Of a stretch of DNA of 64,000 nt, positions 56,087 through 64,000 are shown in pieces. The notes under the pieces are model-generated. The model did no database searches, was not told the DNA's origin, and saw nothing but the letters and a program-made list of their open reading frames with translations. Positions within the stretch are counted from its first letter, which is position 1; the number at the start of each line of letters is the position of its first letter. A program made the translations under genes and the position numbers. Origin of the DNA: Skermania sp. ID1734 (lineage in GTDB: Bacteria; Actinomycetota; Actinomycetes; Mycobacteriales; Mycobacteriaceae); contig NZ_VLIY01000006.1 in assembly GCF_007489285.1 (NCBI RefSeq), forward strand, positions 62,001-126,000, in the 5' to 3' direction.

Positions 56087-56970
56087 GCGGCCAACGCAGC
56101 ACCATAGCCGTCGTGACCAACCCAAAGTCGGGACTCGGCCGCGGCAGCGACAACGCGCGGGCGGCCGTAGCGCGGCTGCGGGAGCGCGGCGCGGACGTGC
56201 GTGAACTCGCCGGATCGAGCGCCGCCGAATCGACCCGGCTGGCCCGTGCGGCGGTCGTTTCCGGAGTTGATGCCGTCGTCGCGGTCGGTGGCGATGGCCT
56301 GATTTCCACGGTGTTGCCGGCGCTGGCCGAGTCGGACGTTCCGCTGGGGCTGATCCCGAGCGGAACCGGCGACGACCTCGCACGGGAACTGGGTGTTCCG
56401 CGGTCGGATCCAGCCGCCGCGGCGGACCTCGTGCTCGACGGCAAAACCCGCGCGATCGACCTCGGTCGGGCCGGCGATCGCTGGTTCGCGACCGTTCTGG
56501 CGAGCGGTTTCGATTCCAAGGTCACCGACCGTGCCAACTCGATGAGTTGGCCGCGCGGCCGGATGCGCTACAACGTCGCCATCCTCGCCGAGTTGGGGGC
56601 GCTTCGGGCCATCCCGTATCGCCTCGAGATCGACGGTCGGGAGATCGAACTGGATGCCACGATGGTCAGCATCGGCAATACGCGCTCCTATGGCGGCGGC
56701 ATGCTCGTGTGTCCTGACGCGGACCCCGCCGACGGTCGCCTCGACGTGACCGTGGTCGGCGCGACAAGCCTGGTGCGGCTGGTCCGGCTCATGCCGACCA
56801 TCTACAAAGGCACCCACGTGCACCTCGATGGCGTGCAGACCTTCCGCGCCCGAAAGGTGAGGCTGTCCGCGCCCGGGATCACCGCCTACGCCGACGGCGA
56901 ACCCATGGGCGCGCTGCCGATGACGGTCTCCGCGGCCCCGGCTGCATTGCAGGTCATCACCGGCCCGTGA
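56083..56970 (+). CDS. dagK: Diacylglycerol kinase, Rv2252-like
   Basis: This 295-residue lipid kinase has the DAGK catalytic motifs VVTNPKSGLGRGSDNARAA, AVVAVGGDGL (GGDG nucleotide-binding) and GLIPSGTGDDLAREL. In M. tuberculosis Rv2252 phosphorylates diacylglycerol to phosphatidic acid, feeding phosphatidylinositol mannoside synthesis. It starts with GTG at 56083, overlapping the oxidase stop (GTGA), so translation is coupled. The ORF reaching back to 54850 in this frame overlaps the oxidase in another phase and is not real. It stands in a glycerolipid block with glpD1. Confidence 0.9.
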   Translation: MSGQRSTIAVVTNPKSGLGRGSDNARAAVARLRERGADVRELAGSSAAESTRLARAAVVSGVDAVVAVGGDGLISTVLPALAESDVPLGLIPSGTGDDLARELGVPRSDPAAAADLVLDGKTRAIDLGRAGDRWFATVLASGFDSKVTDRANSMSWPRGRMRYNVAILAELGALRAIPYRLEIDGREIELDATMVSIGNTRSYGGGMLVCPDADPADGRLDVTVVGATSLVRLVRLMPTIYKGTHVHLDGVQTFRARKVRLSAPGITAYADGEPMGALPMTVSAAPAALQVITGP

Positions 56971-57106
56971 CACTGGAAATCGCTCCCCGCGGCAGACCGG
57001 CGAAACGCGACTACCATCGGATTTGGCGGCTTGTCGGTGTCCCTCATCCACCGACCGGCCGCCCTCGGTGTCCGGACACAGTGGTCGGACATCGCGAGGC
57101 GACAAC

Positions 57107-57112
57107 TAGAAT
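57107..57112 (+). promoter_or_regulatory. -10 box of the leaderless valS mRNA
   Basis: TAGAAT lies 6 nt before the valS GTG (57119), the usual mycobacterial leaderless spacing. No -35 element is needed in this class. Confidence 0.6.
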
Positions 57113-57118
57113 CGCCGG

Positions 57119-59821
57119 GTGACCAGCGCAGCCGCAGACAGACCGGAGCTCGAGAAGAACTGGAACCCCAGCGACGTCGAGGAGAAGATCTATCAACGCT
57201 GGGTAGACGCGGGCTACTTCACGGCTAATCCGACCAGCACCAAGCCGCCCTATTCCATCGTGCTGCCACCACCCAACGTCACCGGCAGCCTGCACATGGG
57301 TCACGCGCTCAACCACACGTTGATGGACGCGCTGACGCGGCGCAAGCGCATGCAGGGTTACGAAGTGCTGTGGCAGCCCGGCATGGACCATGCCGGAATC
57401 GCCACCCAGACCGTCGTGGAAAAGCAACTCGCCGTGGACGGCAAGACCAAGGAAGACTTCGGCCGCGAGCTGTTCATCGACAAGGTCTGGGACTGGAAAC
57501 GCGAATCCGGCGGCACGATCCAGGCCCAGATGCGGCGCATCGGCGACGGCGTTGACTGGAGTCGAGACCGGTTCACCATGGACGACGGCCTTTCGCGGGC
57601 CGTGCAGACAATCTTCAAGCGCCTCTACGACGCCGGCCTGATCTACCGTGCCGAGCGGCTGGTCAACTGGTCCCCGGAGCTGCAGACGGCGATCTCCGAT
57701 ATCGAGGTCAAATACGACGAGGTCGAGGGCGAGTTGGTGTCGCTGCGGTACGGCTCGCTACGCGACGACGAGCCGCACGTCATCGTGGCGACCACCCGCG
57801 TCGAAACGATGCTCGGTGACACGGCTGTCGCTGTGCATCCGGACGATCCCCGCTACCAGTCACTGATCGGCACCACGCTCGAGCACCCGATCACCGGCCG
57901 GCAGATCCCGATAATCGCCGACGAGTACGTGGACCCCGAATTCGGCACCGGCGCAGTGAAAATCACCCCGGCGCACGACCCCAACGACTTCGAGATGGGC
58001 CTGCGGCACAACCTGCCGATGCCCAACATCATGGACGAGCGAGCCCGAATCTGTAATACCGGAACGGAATTCGACGGTATGGACCGGTTCGAGGCCCGGG
58101 TCAAGGTTCGCGAGCGGCTGGCCGGCGAGGGCCGCGTGGTGGCCGAGAAGCGGCCGTACCTGCACAGCGTCGGGCACTCGGAACGCAGCGGTGAAGCGAT
58201 CGAGCCACGACTGTCGATGCAGTGGTGGGTCAAGGTCGAATCGCTGGCCAAGGCCGCCTCCGACGCGGTTCGCAACGGCGACACCGTGATTCACCCAACC
58301 TCGCAGGAGCCCCGCTGGTTCGGCTGGGTGGACAACATGCATGACTGGTGCATCTCGCGTCAGTTGTGGTGGGGCCACCGCATCCCGATCTGGTACGGCC
58401 CCGACGGCGAAACCGTTTGTGTCGGACCCGATGAGACCGCGCCGGAGGGGTGGACGCAGGACCCCGATGTGCTCGACACGTGGTTTTCCTCTGCGCTGTG
58501 GCCGTTTTCGACGCTCGGCTGGCCGGAAAAGACGCCCGAACTAGAAAAGTTCTATCCCACTTCGGTTTTGTTCACCGGCTACGACATCATCTTCTTCTGG
58601 GTGGCCCGGATGATGATGTTCGGGCTGTTCGTCTCCGGCGACGACGCCATCGGCAGCGAGGCTGTTGGCGGAGGCGGCGTTCAAGTCCCCTTCCGGGATG
58701 TGTTCCTGCACGGCCTGATTCGCGACCAGTTCGGCCGCAAGATGTCCAAGTCGCGCGGCAACGGCATCGACCCGCTGGACTGGGTGGATCTCTACGGCGC
58801 CGACGCGCTGCGCTTCACGCTGGCGCGCGGCGCCCAGCCCGGTGGCGACCTGTCCATCGGCGAGTCACATGCCGCCGCCTCGCGCAACTTCGTGACCAAG
58901 CTGTTCAACGCGGTCAAGTTCGCGTTGATGAACGGCGCCGTGGTCACCGAGTTGCCCGACCGCAGCGAACTCACCGACGCCGACCGCTGGATCCTGGATC
59001 GGCTCGATAAGGTGCGGGCCGAGGTCGACGTGGCGTTCGACGGCTACGAGTTCGGCAAGGCCTGCGAGACGCTCTACCACTTCGCGTGGGACGAGGTGTG
59101 CGACTGGTACCTGGAGCTGGCCAAGGTTCAGTTGAGCGGTGGTGCGCCCGAATCCACCCGGGCTGGGTCGATGGCCCGGGCTGCAAGCACCCGGGCGGTC
59201 TTAGGCAATGTCCTCGACGCCCTGCTGCGCATGCTGCACCCGGTCATCCCGTTTGTCACCGAAGAACTCTGGCGGGCGCTGACCGGGGGCGAGTCCGTGG
59301 TGATCGCGGACTGGCCTGCGGCGTCCGGCCAGATTCCCGACGAGCGCGCGGCGATTCGAATCGCCGACCTGCAGCGGCTGATCACCGAGGTCCGCCGCTT
59401 CCGCAGCGACCAGGGACTCAAGGACAAGCAGAAGGTCAAGGCGCAACTCACCGGTCTGGACGCCGCCGATCTCACTGGCCACATCGCCGAGTTGGCGACG
59501 CTGGCCCGTCTCGACGTCGTCGAGCCGGGTGCCGACTTCTCGGCCACGGCGTCGGTGGAGGTCCGCCTGAGCGGCGCGACAGTCCAGGTCGACGTCGACA
59601 CGTCCGGCACCGTGGACGTGGAGGCCGAACGGCGTCGGCTGGAGAAGGACCTGGCCGCCGCGCAGAAGGAACTCGCCGGAACCACCGGGAAGCTGGGCAA
59701 CGAAGCATTCCTCGCCAAGGCGCCGGAAGCCGTCGTGGCGAAAATCAGGACGCGAAAGAACGTGGCGGAAGAGGAAGTCCAGCGAATCACCGCGCGGCTC
59801 GAGGAGCTGGCCGGGCGGTGA
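57119..59821 (+). CDS. valS: Valyl-tRNA synthetase
   Basis: This 900-residue class I synthetase charges tRNA-Val. The HIGH motif is [16 protein letters not shown], the KMSKS motif is [13 protein letters not shown], and the editing domain lies between (about 150-370; [16 protein letters not shown]). The C-terminal coiled coil ([21 protein letters not shown]) contacts the tRNA. It starts with GTG 6 nt after the TAGAAT -10, with no Shine-Dalgarno, fitting a leaderless mRNA. The stop overlaps folC (GTGA). No T-box leader is present upstream. Confidence 0.95.
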   Translation: MTSAAADRPELEKNWNPSDVEEKIYQRWVDAGYFTANPTSTKPPYSIVLPPPNVTGSLHMGHALNHTLMDALTRRKRMQGYEVLWQPGMDHAGIATQTVVEKQLAVDGKTKEDFGRELFIDKVWDWKRESGGTIQAQMRRIGDGVDWSRDRFTMDDGLSRAVQTIFKRLYDAGLIYRAERLVNWSPELQTAISDIEVKYDEVEGELVSLRYGSLRDDEPHVIVATTRVETMLGDTAVAVHPDDPRYQSLIGTTLEHPITGRQIPIIADEYVDPEFGTGAVKITPAHDPNDFEMGLRHNLPMPNIMDERARICNTGTEFDGMDRFEARVKVRERLAGEGRVVAEKRPYLHSVGHSERSGEAIEPRLSMQWWVKVESLAKAASDAVRNGDTVIHPTSQEPRWFGWVDNMHDWCISRQLWWGHRIPIWYGPDGETVCVGPDETAPEGWTQDPDVLDTWFSSALWPFSTLGWPEKTPELEKFYPTSVLFTGYDIIFFWVARMMMFGLFVSGDDAIGSEAVGGGGVQVPFRDVFLHGLIRDQFGRKMSKSRGNGIDPLDWVDLYGADALRFTLARGAQPGGDLSIGESHAAASRNFVTKLFNAVKFALMNGAVVTELPDRSELTDADRWILDRLDKVRAEVDVAFDGYEFGKACETLYHFAWDEVCDWYLELAKVQLSGGAPESTRAGSMARAASTRAVLGNVLDALLRMLHPVIPFVTEELWRALTGGESVVIADWPAASGQIPDERAAIRIADLQRLITEVRRFRSDQGLKDKQKVKAQLTGLDAADLTGHIAELATLARLDVVEPGADFSATASVEVRLSGATVQVDVDTSGTVDVEAERRRLEKDLAAAQKELAGTTGKLGNEAFLAKAPEAVVAKIRTRKNVAEEEVQRITARLEELAGR

Positions 59822-61221
59822 CCACACCTTCCGAACCGGCTGGCCCGGTCGAACTCGCTGAACTGGCGCTGGTCGAAGCTGAGCTCGACAAGCGCTGGCC
59901 CGAGACCAAGATCGAGCCATCGACGTCGCGGATTTCGGCGTTGATGGACATCCTCGGCTCGCCGCAGCACAACTACCCGGTGATTCACGTCGCCGGTACC
60001 AACGGCAAAACGTCGGTCACCCGAATGATCGACGCGCTACTGCTGGCGCTGCACCGGCGCACCGGCCGCACCACCAGCCCGCACCTGCAGCTGGCCACCG
60101 AACGCATCAGCATCGACGGCAAGCCGATCAGTCCCCGGCTTTACGTCGACACCTACCGCGAAATTTTGCCGTACGTGCACATGGTGGACGCGTCCTCGGA
60201 CATCCCGATGAGCAAGTTCGAAGTGGTCACCGCCATGGCCTTTGCCGCGTTCGCGGAGGCGCCCGTCGATGTGGCCGTGGTCGAGGTCGGTCTCGGTGGC
60301 CGCTGGGACGCCACCAATGTGGCCGACGGCCAGGTCGCGGTCATCACGCCGATCGGGCTGGATCACCAGGACTTTCTGGGCCACGACCTGGCCAGCATCG
60401 CGGGCGAGAAGGCCGGCATCATCAAGCGAGCGCGCGAGCAACTCATTCCGACCGACACCGTCGCGGTCATCGCGCGCCAGGAACCTGAAGCGCTCGATGT
60501 CTTGCTGCGTCAGGCAGTGCAGTCCGATGCAGCGGTGGCCCGGGAAGGCGCCGAATTCGCGGTCTTGGGACGGCAGGTCGCCGTCGGTGGACAGATGCTG
60601 CAACTGCAGGGTCTCGGTGGTGTGTACGACGAGATCTTCCTGCCGCTGCACGGCGCGCACCAGGCGCACAACGCGGTGCTGGCGCTGGCCGCGGTCGAGG
60701 CTTTCTTCGGGGCGGGTGCGCAGCGTCAACTCGACATCGAGGCCGTTCGGGCCGGGTTTGCCGCGGTAGCGAGCCCGGGCCGGCTCGAACGGGTGCGCAG
60801 CGCACCGACGATCTTCCTCGATGCAGCGCACAATCCAGCTGGCGCACAGGCACTTGCTGCCGCGTTGACCGAGGAGTTCGACTTCCGCAAGCTCGTCGGC
60901 GTGGTCGCGGTGCTGCGCGACAAGGACGCCGACGGCATCCTGGCCGCGCTGGAGCCAGTCCTCGACGAGGTTGTGGTCACCACCAACGGCTCGCCGCGGG
61001 CGCTCGACGTCGAGCAGTTGGCCAACCTGGCCGTGCAGCGGTTCGGCGACGAGCGCGTTGTGGTTGCCGAAACATTGCCCGATGCCGTCGAAACCGCCAT
61101 CGCGGTAGCCGAAGAGGTGGGCGAACCGGGTGAGGCCGTCTCAGGTGCCGGCGTCGTGATCACCGGATCGGTCGTCACCGCGGGCGCGGCGCGGTCGCTT
61201 TTCGGCAAGGAACCGGCGTGA
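59818..61221 (+). CDS. folC: Folylpolyglutamate/dihydrofolate synthase
   Basis: This 467-residue Mur-ligase-type enzyme adds glutamate to folates. The P-loop [16 protein letters not shown], the catalytic region [34 protein letters not shown] and the omega-loop [10 protein letters not shown] are typical; [12 protein letters not shown] is the C-terminal signature. The GTG at 59818 overlaps the valS stop. The frame reaching back to 59086 overlaps valS and is noise. Thymidine synthesis and methionine metabolism depend on its product. Loss of FolC function in M. tuberculosis gives para-aminosalicylate resistance. Confidence 0.94.
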   Translation: MTTPSEPAGPVELAELALVEAELDKRWPETKIEPSTSRISALMDILGSPQHNYPVIHVAGTNGKTSVTRMIDALLLALHRRTGRTTSPHLQLATERISIDGKPISPRLYVDTYREILPYVHMVDASSDIPMSKFEVVTAMAFAAFAEAPVDVAVVEVGLGGRWDATNVADGQVAVITPIGLDHQDFLGHDLASIAGEKAGIIKRAREQLIPTDTVAVIARQEPEALDVLLRQAVQSDAAVAREGAEFAVLGRQVAVGGQMLQLQGLGGVYDEIFLPLHGAHQAHNAVLALAAVEAFFGAGAQRQLDIEAVRAGFAAVASPGRLERVRSAPTIFLDAAHNPAGAQALAAALTEEFDFRKLVGVVAVLRDKDADGILAALEPVLDEVVVTTNGSPRALDVEQLANLAVQRFGDERVVVAETLPDAVETAIAVAEEVGEPGEAVSGAGVVITGSVVTAGAARSLFGKEPA

Positions 61222-61655
61222 ACGAGCGGAGCGAGCGAACCATGGAACACAGCAGCGCCTCGGAAAGTCCCGATACTCCCTTCAACCCACCGGTTCGCGA
61301 CCCATGGAAGGGCCTGCGCGGGGTCATGGCCGGGACGCTGCTGCTCGAGGCCATCGTCGTGCTGCTCGCATTACCGGTGGTCGGCACCGTCGGCCCCGGT
61401 CTGACCTGGGTCTCGGGCGGGTACCTCGTCGTGCTGGCGCTGTTGATGATCGGCGGCGCCGGCGTGCAACGGCGGCCGTGGGCGCCGTATTACAACTTCG
61501 CGCTGCAACTGCTCATGATCGCCGCCTGGTTCGCGCACCCGGCGATCGGCGTACTCGGTCTGCTCTTCCTGGGCATCTGGTGCTACATCTACTTCCTGCG
61601 GCGGCAGATGCGATTCCGTATCGAGCACGGTCTGCTGCCCGGCCAGCGCGACTAG
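61218..61655 (+). CDS. DUF4233 membrane protein, Rv2446c-like
   Basis: This 145-residue protein has four hydrophobic segments ([76 protein letters not shown]). No catalytic motif is seen. It starts with GTG at 61218, overlapping the folC stop by 4 bp; an ATG at 61242 is a possible internal start. Its place between folC and ndk is conserved in mycobacteria. Function is unknown. Confidence 0.82.
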   Translation: MNERSERTMEHSSASESPDTPFNPPVRDPWKGLRGVMAGTLLLEAIVVLLALPVVGTVGPGLTWVSGGYLVVLALLMIGGAGVQRRPWAPYYNFALQLLMIAAWFAHPAIGVLGLLFLGIWCYIYFLRRQMRFRIEHGLLPGQRD

Positions 61656-61720
61656 ATTCTCCGAGACAGGCACGGACCCGGTTGGCAGCCATGCCGATGC
61701 AGCCCTCTAGGCTGTGCGCC

Positions 61721-62140
61721 GTGACAGAGCGGACCCTCGTACTCATCAAGCCCGACGGCGTGCAGCGCGCCTGCATTGGCGAAATCATCAACCGCATCGA
61801 GCGCAAAGGGCTGACTTTCGCAGCGCTCGAGCTCAAGCACGTGTCCAACGAGCTGGCGAGCGAGCACTACGCCGAGCACGCCGAGAAGCCGTTCTTCGGC
61901 TCGCTCCTCGACTTCATCACCTCCGGGCCCGTCGTCGCCGCAGTCGTGGAGGGTCCGCGCGCGATCGCGGCGTTCCGGCAGCTCGCTGGCGGGACAGACC
62001 CGGTGGAGAAGGCGGCCCCGGGCAGCATTCGCGGAGACTTTGCTCTCGAAACCGAACAGAACCTGGTGCACGGCTCCGACTCGGCCGAGTCGGCCAAGCG
62101 GGAGATCGCGCTGTGGTTCCCGGCTCTAGACGCCGGCTGA
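61721..62140 (+). CDS. ndk: Nucleoside diphosphate kinase
   Basis: This 139-residue enzyme transfers phosphate between NTPs and NDPs through the phospho-His in NLVHGSDS. It starts [29 protein letters not shown], the typical NDK beta-alpha fold. The GTG at 61721 lies 7 nt after TAGGCT (61708-61713), so the mRNA is probably leaderless and independent of the gene before it. Length matches Rv2445c (136). The reading frame open back to 61304 is a shadow. Confidence 0.95.
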   Translation: MTERTLVLIKPDGVQRACIGEIINRIERKGLTFAALELKHVSNELASEHYAEHAEKPFFGSLLDFITSGPVVAAVVEGPRAIAAFRQLAGGTDPVEKAAPGSIRGDFALETEQNLVHGSDSAESAKREIALWFPALDAG

Positions 62141-62575
62141 CGTTTTCTCGCGGGGTTTCGTCCTCGGTGTGAGTCCGGTGCGCCTTGGCTCCGCGCACCG
62201 GAGTGGTATGGGATACTGGTCACGGTCGCACCGCACTTGCTTTACGCGGCTGCGACCGGATGACACCACGTTCGATGCCGTCATCGCTGCCAGCGGCTCG
62301 GTGCTACCCACCGTGCTGGCACGCTTGATGTCAGCGCTCGGACAAGGAGGGCTTGGGTACAACAGTTTCAGTACCCGCAGCACACGCCATCCAGACAGCC
62401 AGGCACCGCGTGCCCTCAGCCCAAACGGACCAGCGCCACACGGACGACATAGAGCACGCGGAGCGAGACCACACAATCTCGCGCCTCACCGGCGCGAGAA
62501 CACAACGAGCACCCTCGCGTGGCCGCGTCGTCGCCCCTCCCGGGCAAACGCGCCCGGGGGTGGCGAGGAGACCAC
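62141..62575 (+). promoter_or_regulatory. Long structured 5' leader of rne
   Basis: This 435-nt gap holds no convincing gene. It contains a 10-bp hairpin (62174-62202, a likely end for ndk), a GATACT -10-like box (62212-62217), and a 12-bp bulged hairpin (62223-62258). A 13-bp near-perfect hairpin (62532-62565) abuts the GAGGAG ribosome site (62565-62570) of rne. Mycobacterial rne is known to have a long 5' leader; RNase E in other bacteria controls its own mRNA, so these structures may do the same. Confidence 0.6.
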
Positions 62576-64000
62576 GTGGCCGACGAAGCGCCGCCCGAGA
62601 CAACAGCAGATCACAATGTCGGTGGCATCCCTGATCAGCCGGATGCCGGTCAGCAGGACGATGCCTCCGATGCGCCCGCCGACCCTCCGCCGGCCTTGCC
62701 GGACCGGATCCGGGTGCATGCACTGGCGAAGCTGATCGGCGTCACCAGTAAGCAGGTGCTACAGGCGCTCAGCGGCCTCGGCGCGGAAGCCCGTAGCGCC
62801 CACTCGAGCCTCAACCGCGACGTGGCCGAGTCCGTGCGCGATGCGCTCGTGAAACCGGCGGACGAAGCCGAGCGCTCCGTGGCCGCGGAAGCCTCGCCGG
62901 TGGAAGCGCCGCCGGTGGAAGCCCCGACCGCGGAAGCCTCGCCGGTGGAAGCTTCGCAGCAGCCTCCGGAGGAACCCGGGCTGTTCACCAGCGCGCACAC
63001 CGAAGCGGAGCCAGCGCCCACCTACGACGCTCCGGCGGCCGAGGTGCAGGCGCCGCTCTTCCTGCCGCCGGATGCGGAAGCGATAGCCGAGGCACGCCGC
63101 CGGCAGCGCGCTGAGCGGGCCGCGCAAGCGGAAGCCGAGAAACAGCAGGCTGAAGCCGAGAAACAAGCGGAAACCGCCGACAAAAGCGCTGTCGCCGAGG
63201 AGAGCGCCGCCGACGAGGGTGCGGCCACTGAAGATTCCGGCGAATCCGAGGGGGAGGCGCAGCCAAGGCGCCGCCGTCGAGGTCGGCGTGGCCGTGGTCG
63301 TGGCCGTGGTGAGCAGTCCGGAAATGACTCCGCTGATGAGTCGGCCGCCGACGAATCCGACACGAACGGCGACGATGAGACCGCCTCCGCCGAGGAGGAA
63401 GCGTCGGCCGAGTCCGAGACCGACACCGACGAGACCACCGATACCGACGATTCGGACGACTCCACGTCGAGCACCCGTCGCCGTCGTCGGCGGCGCCGAC
63501 GGAAGGCCGGCGAGTCCAACGGCGACACGGACAACGCCGACGACGACCCGCCCAACACCGTTGTCCACGAGCGTGAACCGCGCAACAAGAACCGTGCCCG
63601 GGCGGCTGCCGATGAGGTGCAGGGCATCTCCGGATCCACGCGGCTCGAGGCCAAACGGCAGCGCCGCCGCGACGGTCGTGACGCCGGCCGGCGTCGCCCG
63701 CCGATCCTGACCGAGTCGGAGTTTCTGGCACGCCGTGAGTCGGTGGACCGCGTCATGGTGGTCCGTGACAAGAGCTTCCCGACGGATAACGGTCCGTCGG
63801 CGCATCCCATCACGCAGGTCGCGGTTCTCGAGGACAAGATTCTCGTCGAGCACTTCGTCACGAGCACCGCGTCGGCGTCGATGGTCGGCAACGTCTACCT
63901 AGGGCGGGTACAGAACGTGCTGCCCAGCATGGAGGCGGCGTTCGTCGACATCGGCCGTGGTCGCAACGGCGTGCTCTACGCCGGCGAGGTCAACTGGGAA
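62576..64000 (+). CDS. rne: Ribonuclease E (partial, N-terminal part)
   Basis: The gene runs off the right edge; 475 codons are visible. It starts with GTG at 62576, 5 nt after GAGGAG. Residues about 40-75 are a small HTH-like domain (DRIRVHALAKLIGVTSKQVLQALSALGAEARSAHSS). A long low-complexity region follows (about 90-330), with alternating acidic runs and Arg patches (RRRRRGRRGRGRGRGEQ; RRRRRRRRRRKAG). The catalytic core then begins (VMVVRDKSFPT; ILVEHFVTSTASASMVGNVYLGRVQNVLPSMEAAFVDIGRGRNGVLYAGEVNW), the S1 RNA-binding start of RNase E/G. It processes rRNA and mRNA; the Arg-rich part probably binds RNA. Confidence 0.93.
   Translation, partial: MADEAPPETTADHNVGGIPDQPDAGQQDDASDAPADPPPALPDRIRVHALAKLIGVTSKQVLQALSGLGAEARSAHSSLNRDVAESVRDALVKPADEAERSVAAEASPVEAPPVEAPTAEASPVEASQQPPEEPGLFTSAHTEAEPAPTYDAPAAEVQAPLFLPPDAEAIAEARRRQRAERAAQAEAEKQQAEAEKQAETADKSAVAEESAADEGAATEDSGESEGEAQPRRRRRGRRGRGRGRGEQSGNDSADESAADESDTNGDDETASAEEEASAESETDTDETTDTDDSDDSTSSTRRRRRRRRRKAGESNGDTDNADDDPPNTVVHEREPRNKNRARAAADEVQGISGSTRLEAKRQRRRDGRDAGRRRPPILTESEFLARRESVDRVMVVRDKSFPTDNGPSAHPITQVAVLEDKILVEHFVTSTASASMVGNVYLGRVQNVLPSMEAAFVDIGRGRNGVLYAGEVNWE

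Noticed and set aside
57000-57118. T-box leader for valS
   Set aside because: No specifier loop or T-box sequence is visible, and the -10 box 6 nt before the start leaves no leader.
59086-59817. An upstream extension of folC
   Set aside because: It overlaps the valS C-terminus; the GTG at 59818 with the GTGA overlap explains the true start.

Overview
The window looks like the chromosome of a fast-growing mycobacterium (Mycolicibacterium-like). It is GC-rich, has many GTG starts and leaderless genes, and its gene order follows that around the M. tuberculosis orthologues ldtB, orn, cmrA, gdh, aglA, glbO, pepN, nei1, tig, clpP1, clpP2, clpX, valS, folC, ndk and rne. All functional names rest on reading motifs and family resemblance in the translated sequence; no database search was run.

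Layout. 1-2733: the right-hand part of an integrated element. It carries a partial primase/TOPRIM gene, a small unknown gene, an excisionase-like gene and a tyrosine integrase, and sits against the 3' end of a tRNA-Lys gene. 2740-7860: tRNA-Lys, the L,D-transpeptidase ldtB, tRNA-His, oligoribonuclease orn, a HerA-like ATPase and the mycolate reductase cmrA. A 163-bp segment with perfect 16-bp inverted ends lies between orn and the ATPase gene. 7925-11973: a PadR regulator coupled to a 2,4-dienoyl-CoA reductase, then an MFS transporter. 11960-15227: a TetR regulator divergent from a desaturase system (ferredoxin reductase plus DesA3-like desaturase) and a 67-residue unknown protein. 15300-17369: a SIMPL lipoprotein, an 81-bp tandem repeat, an unknown gene and a Ppm1-like mannosyltransferase. 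17409-21162: an alkane hydroxylation cluster (53-residue membrane peptide, AlkB, two rubredoxins, rubredoxin reductase) with a divergent TetR regulator.

21168-36152: tRNA-Arg, a CopD/CtaG membrane protein, an SSB paralogue, the ABC-F factor EttA, two hot-dog thioesterases flanking the 1630-residue NAD-glutamate dehydrogenase, GH13 glucosidase aglA, truncated haemoglobin glbO, an HNH protein, cytochrome oxidase subunit ctaJ and a DUF5130 protein. 36333-46445: a LIP-family lipase, pepN, a ferredoxin reductase, the mycothiol-dependent Rv2466c-like reductase (with a SigH-like promoter), an M48 protease, nei1 and three envelope or secreted proteins of low complexity. 46582-52018: tRNA-Gly and tRNA-Pro, then the proteostasis block tig, clpP1, clpP2, clpX and a GNAT gene. 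52082-56970: a glycerolipid block syntenic with Rv2249c-Rv2252 (glpD1, TetR, FAD oxidase, diacylglycerol kinase) that contains two MIRU-like repeats. 57119-64000: an overlapping valS-folC-DUF4233 run, ndk, and the 5' part of rne behind a 435-nt structured leader.

The most interesting signals are non-coding or very small. They are a perfect 21-bp palindrome inside rubA, MIRU-like repeats that encode complete mini-ORFs joined by stop/start overlaps, the MITE-like segment beside orn, a strong hairpin abutting the rne ribosome binding site, regular leaderless promoters at nine genes, and tight operator palindromes beside three regulators.
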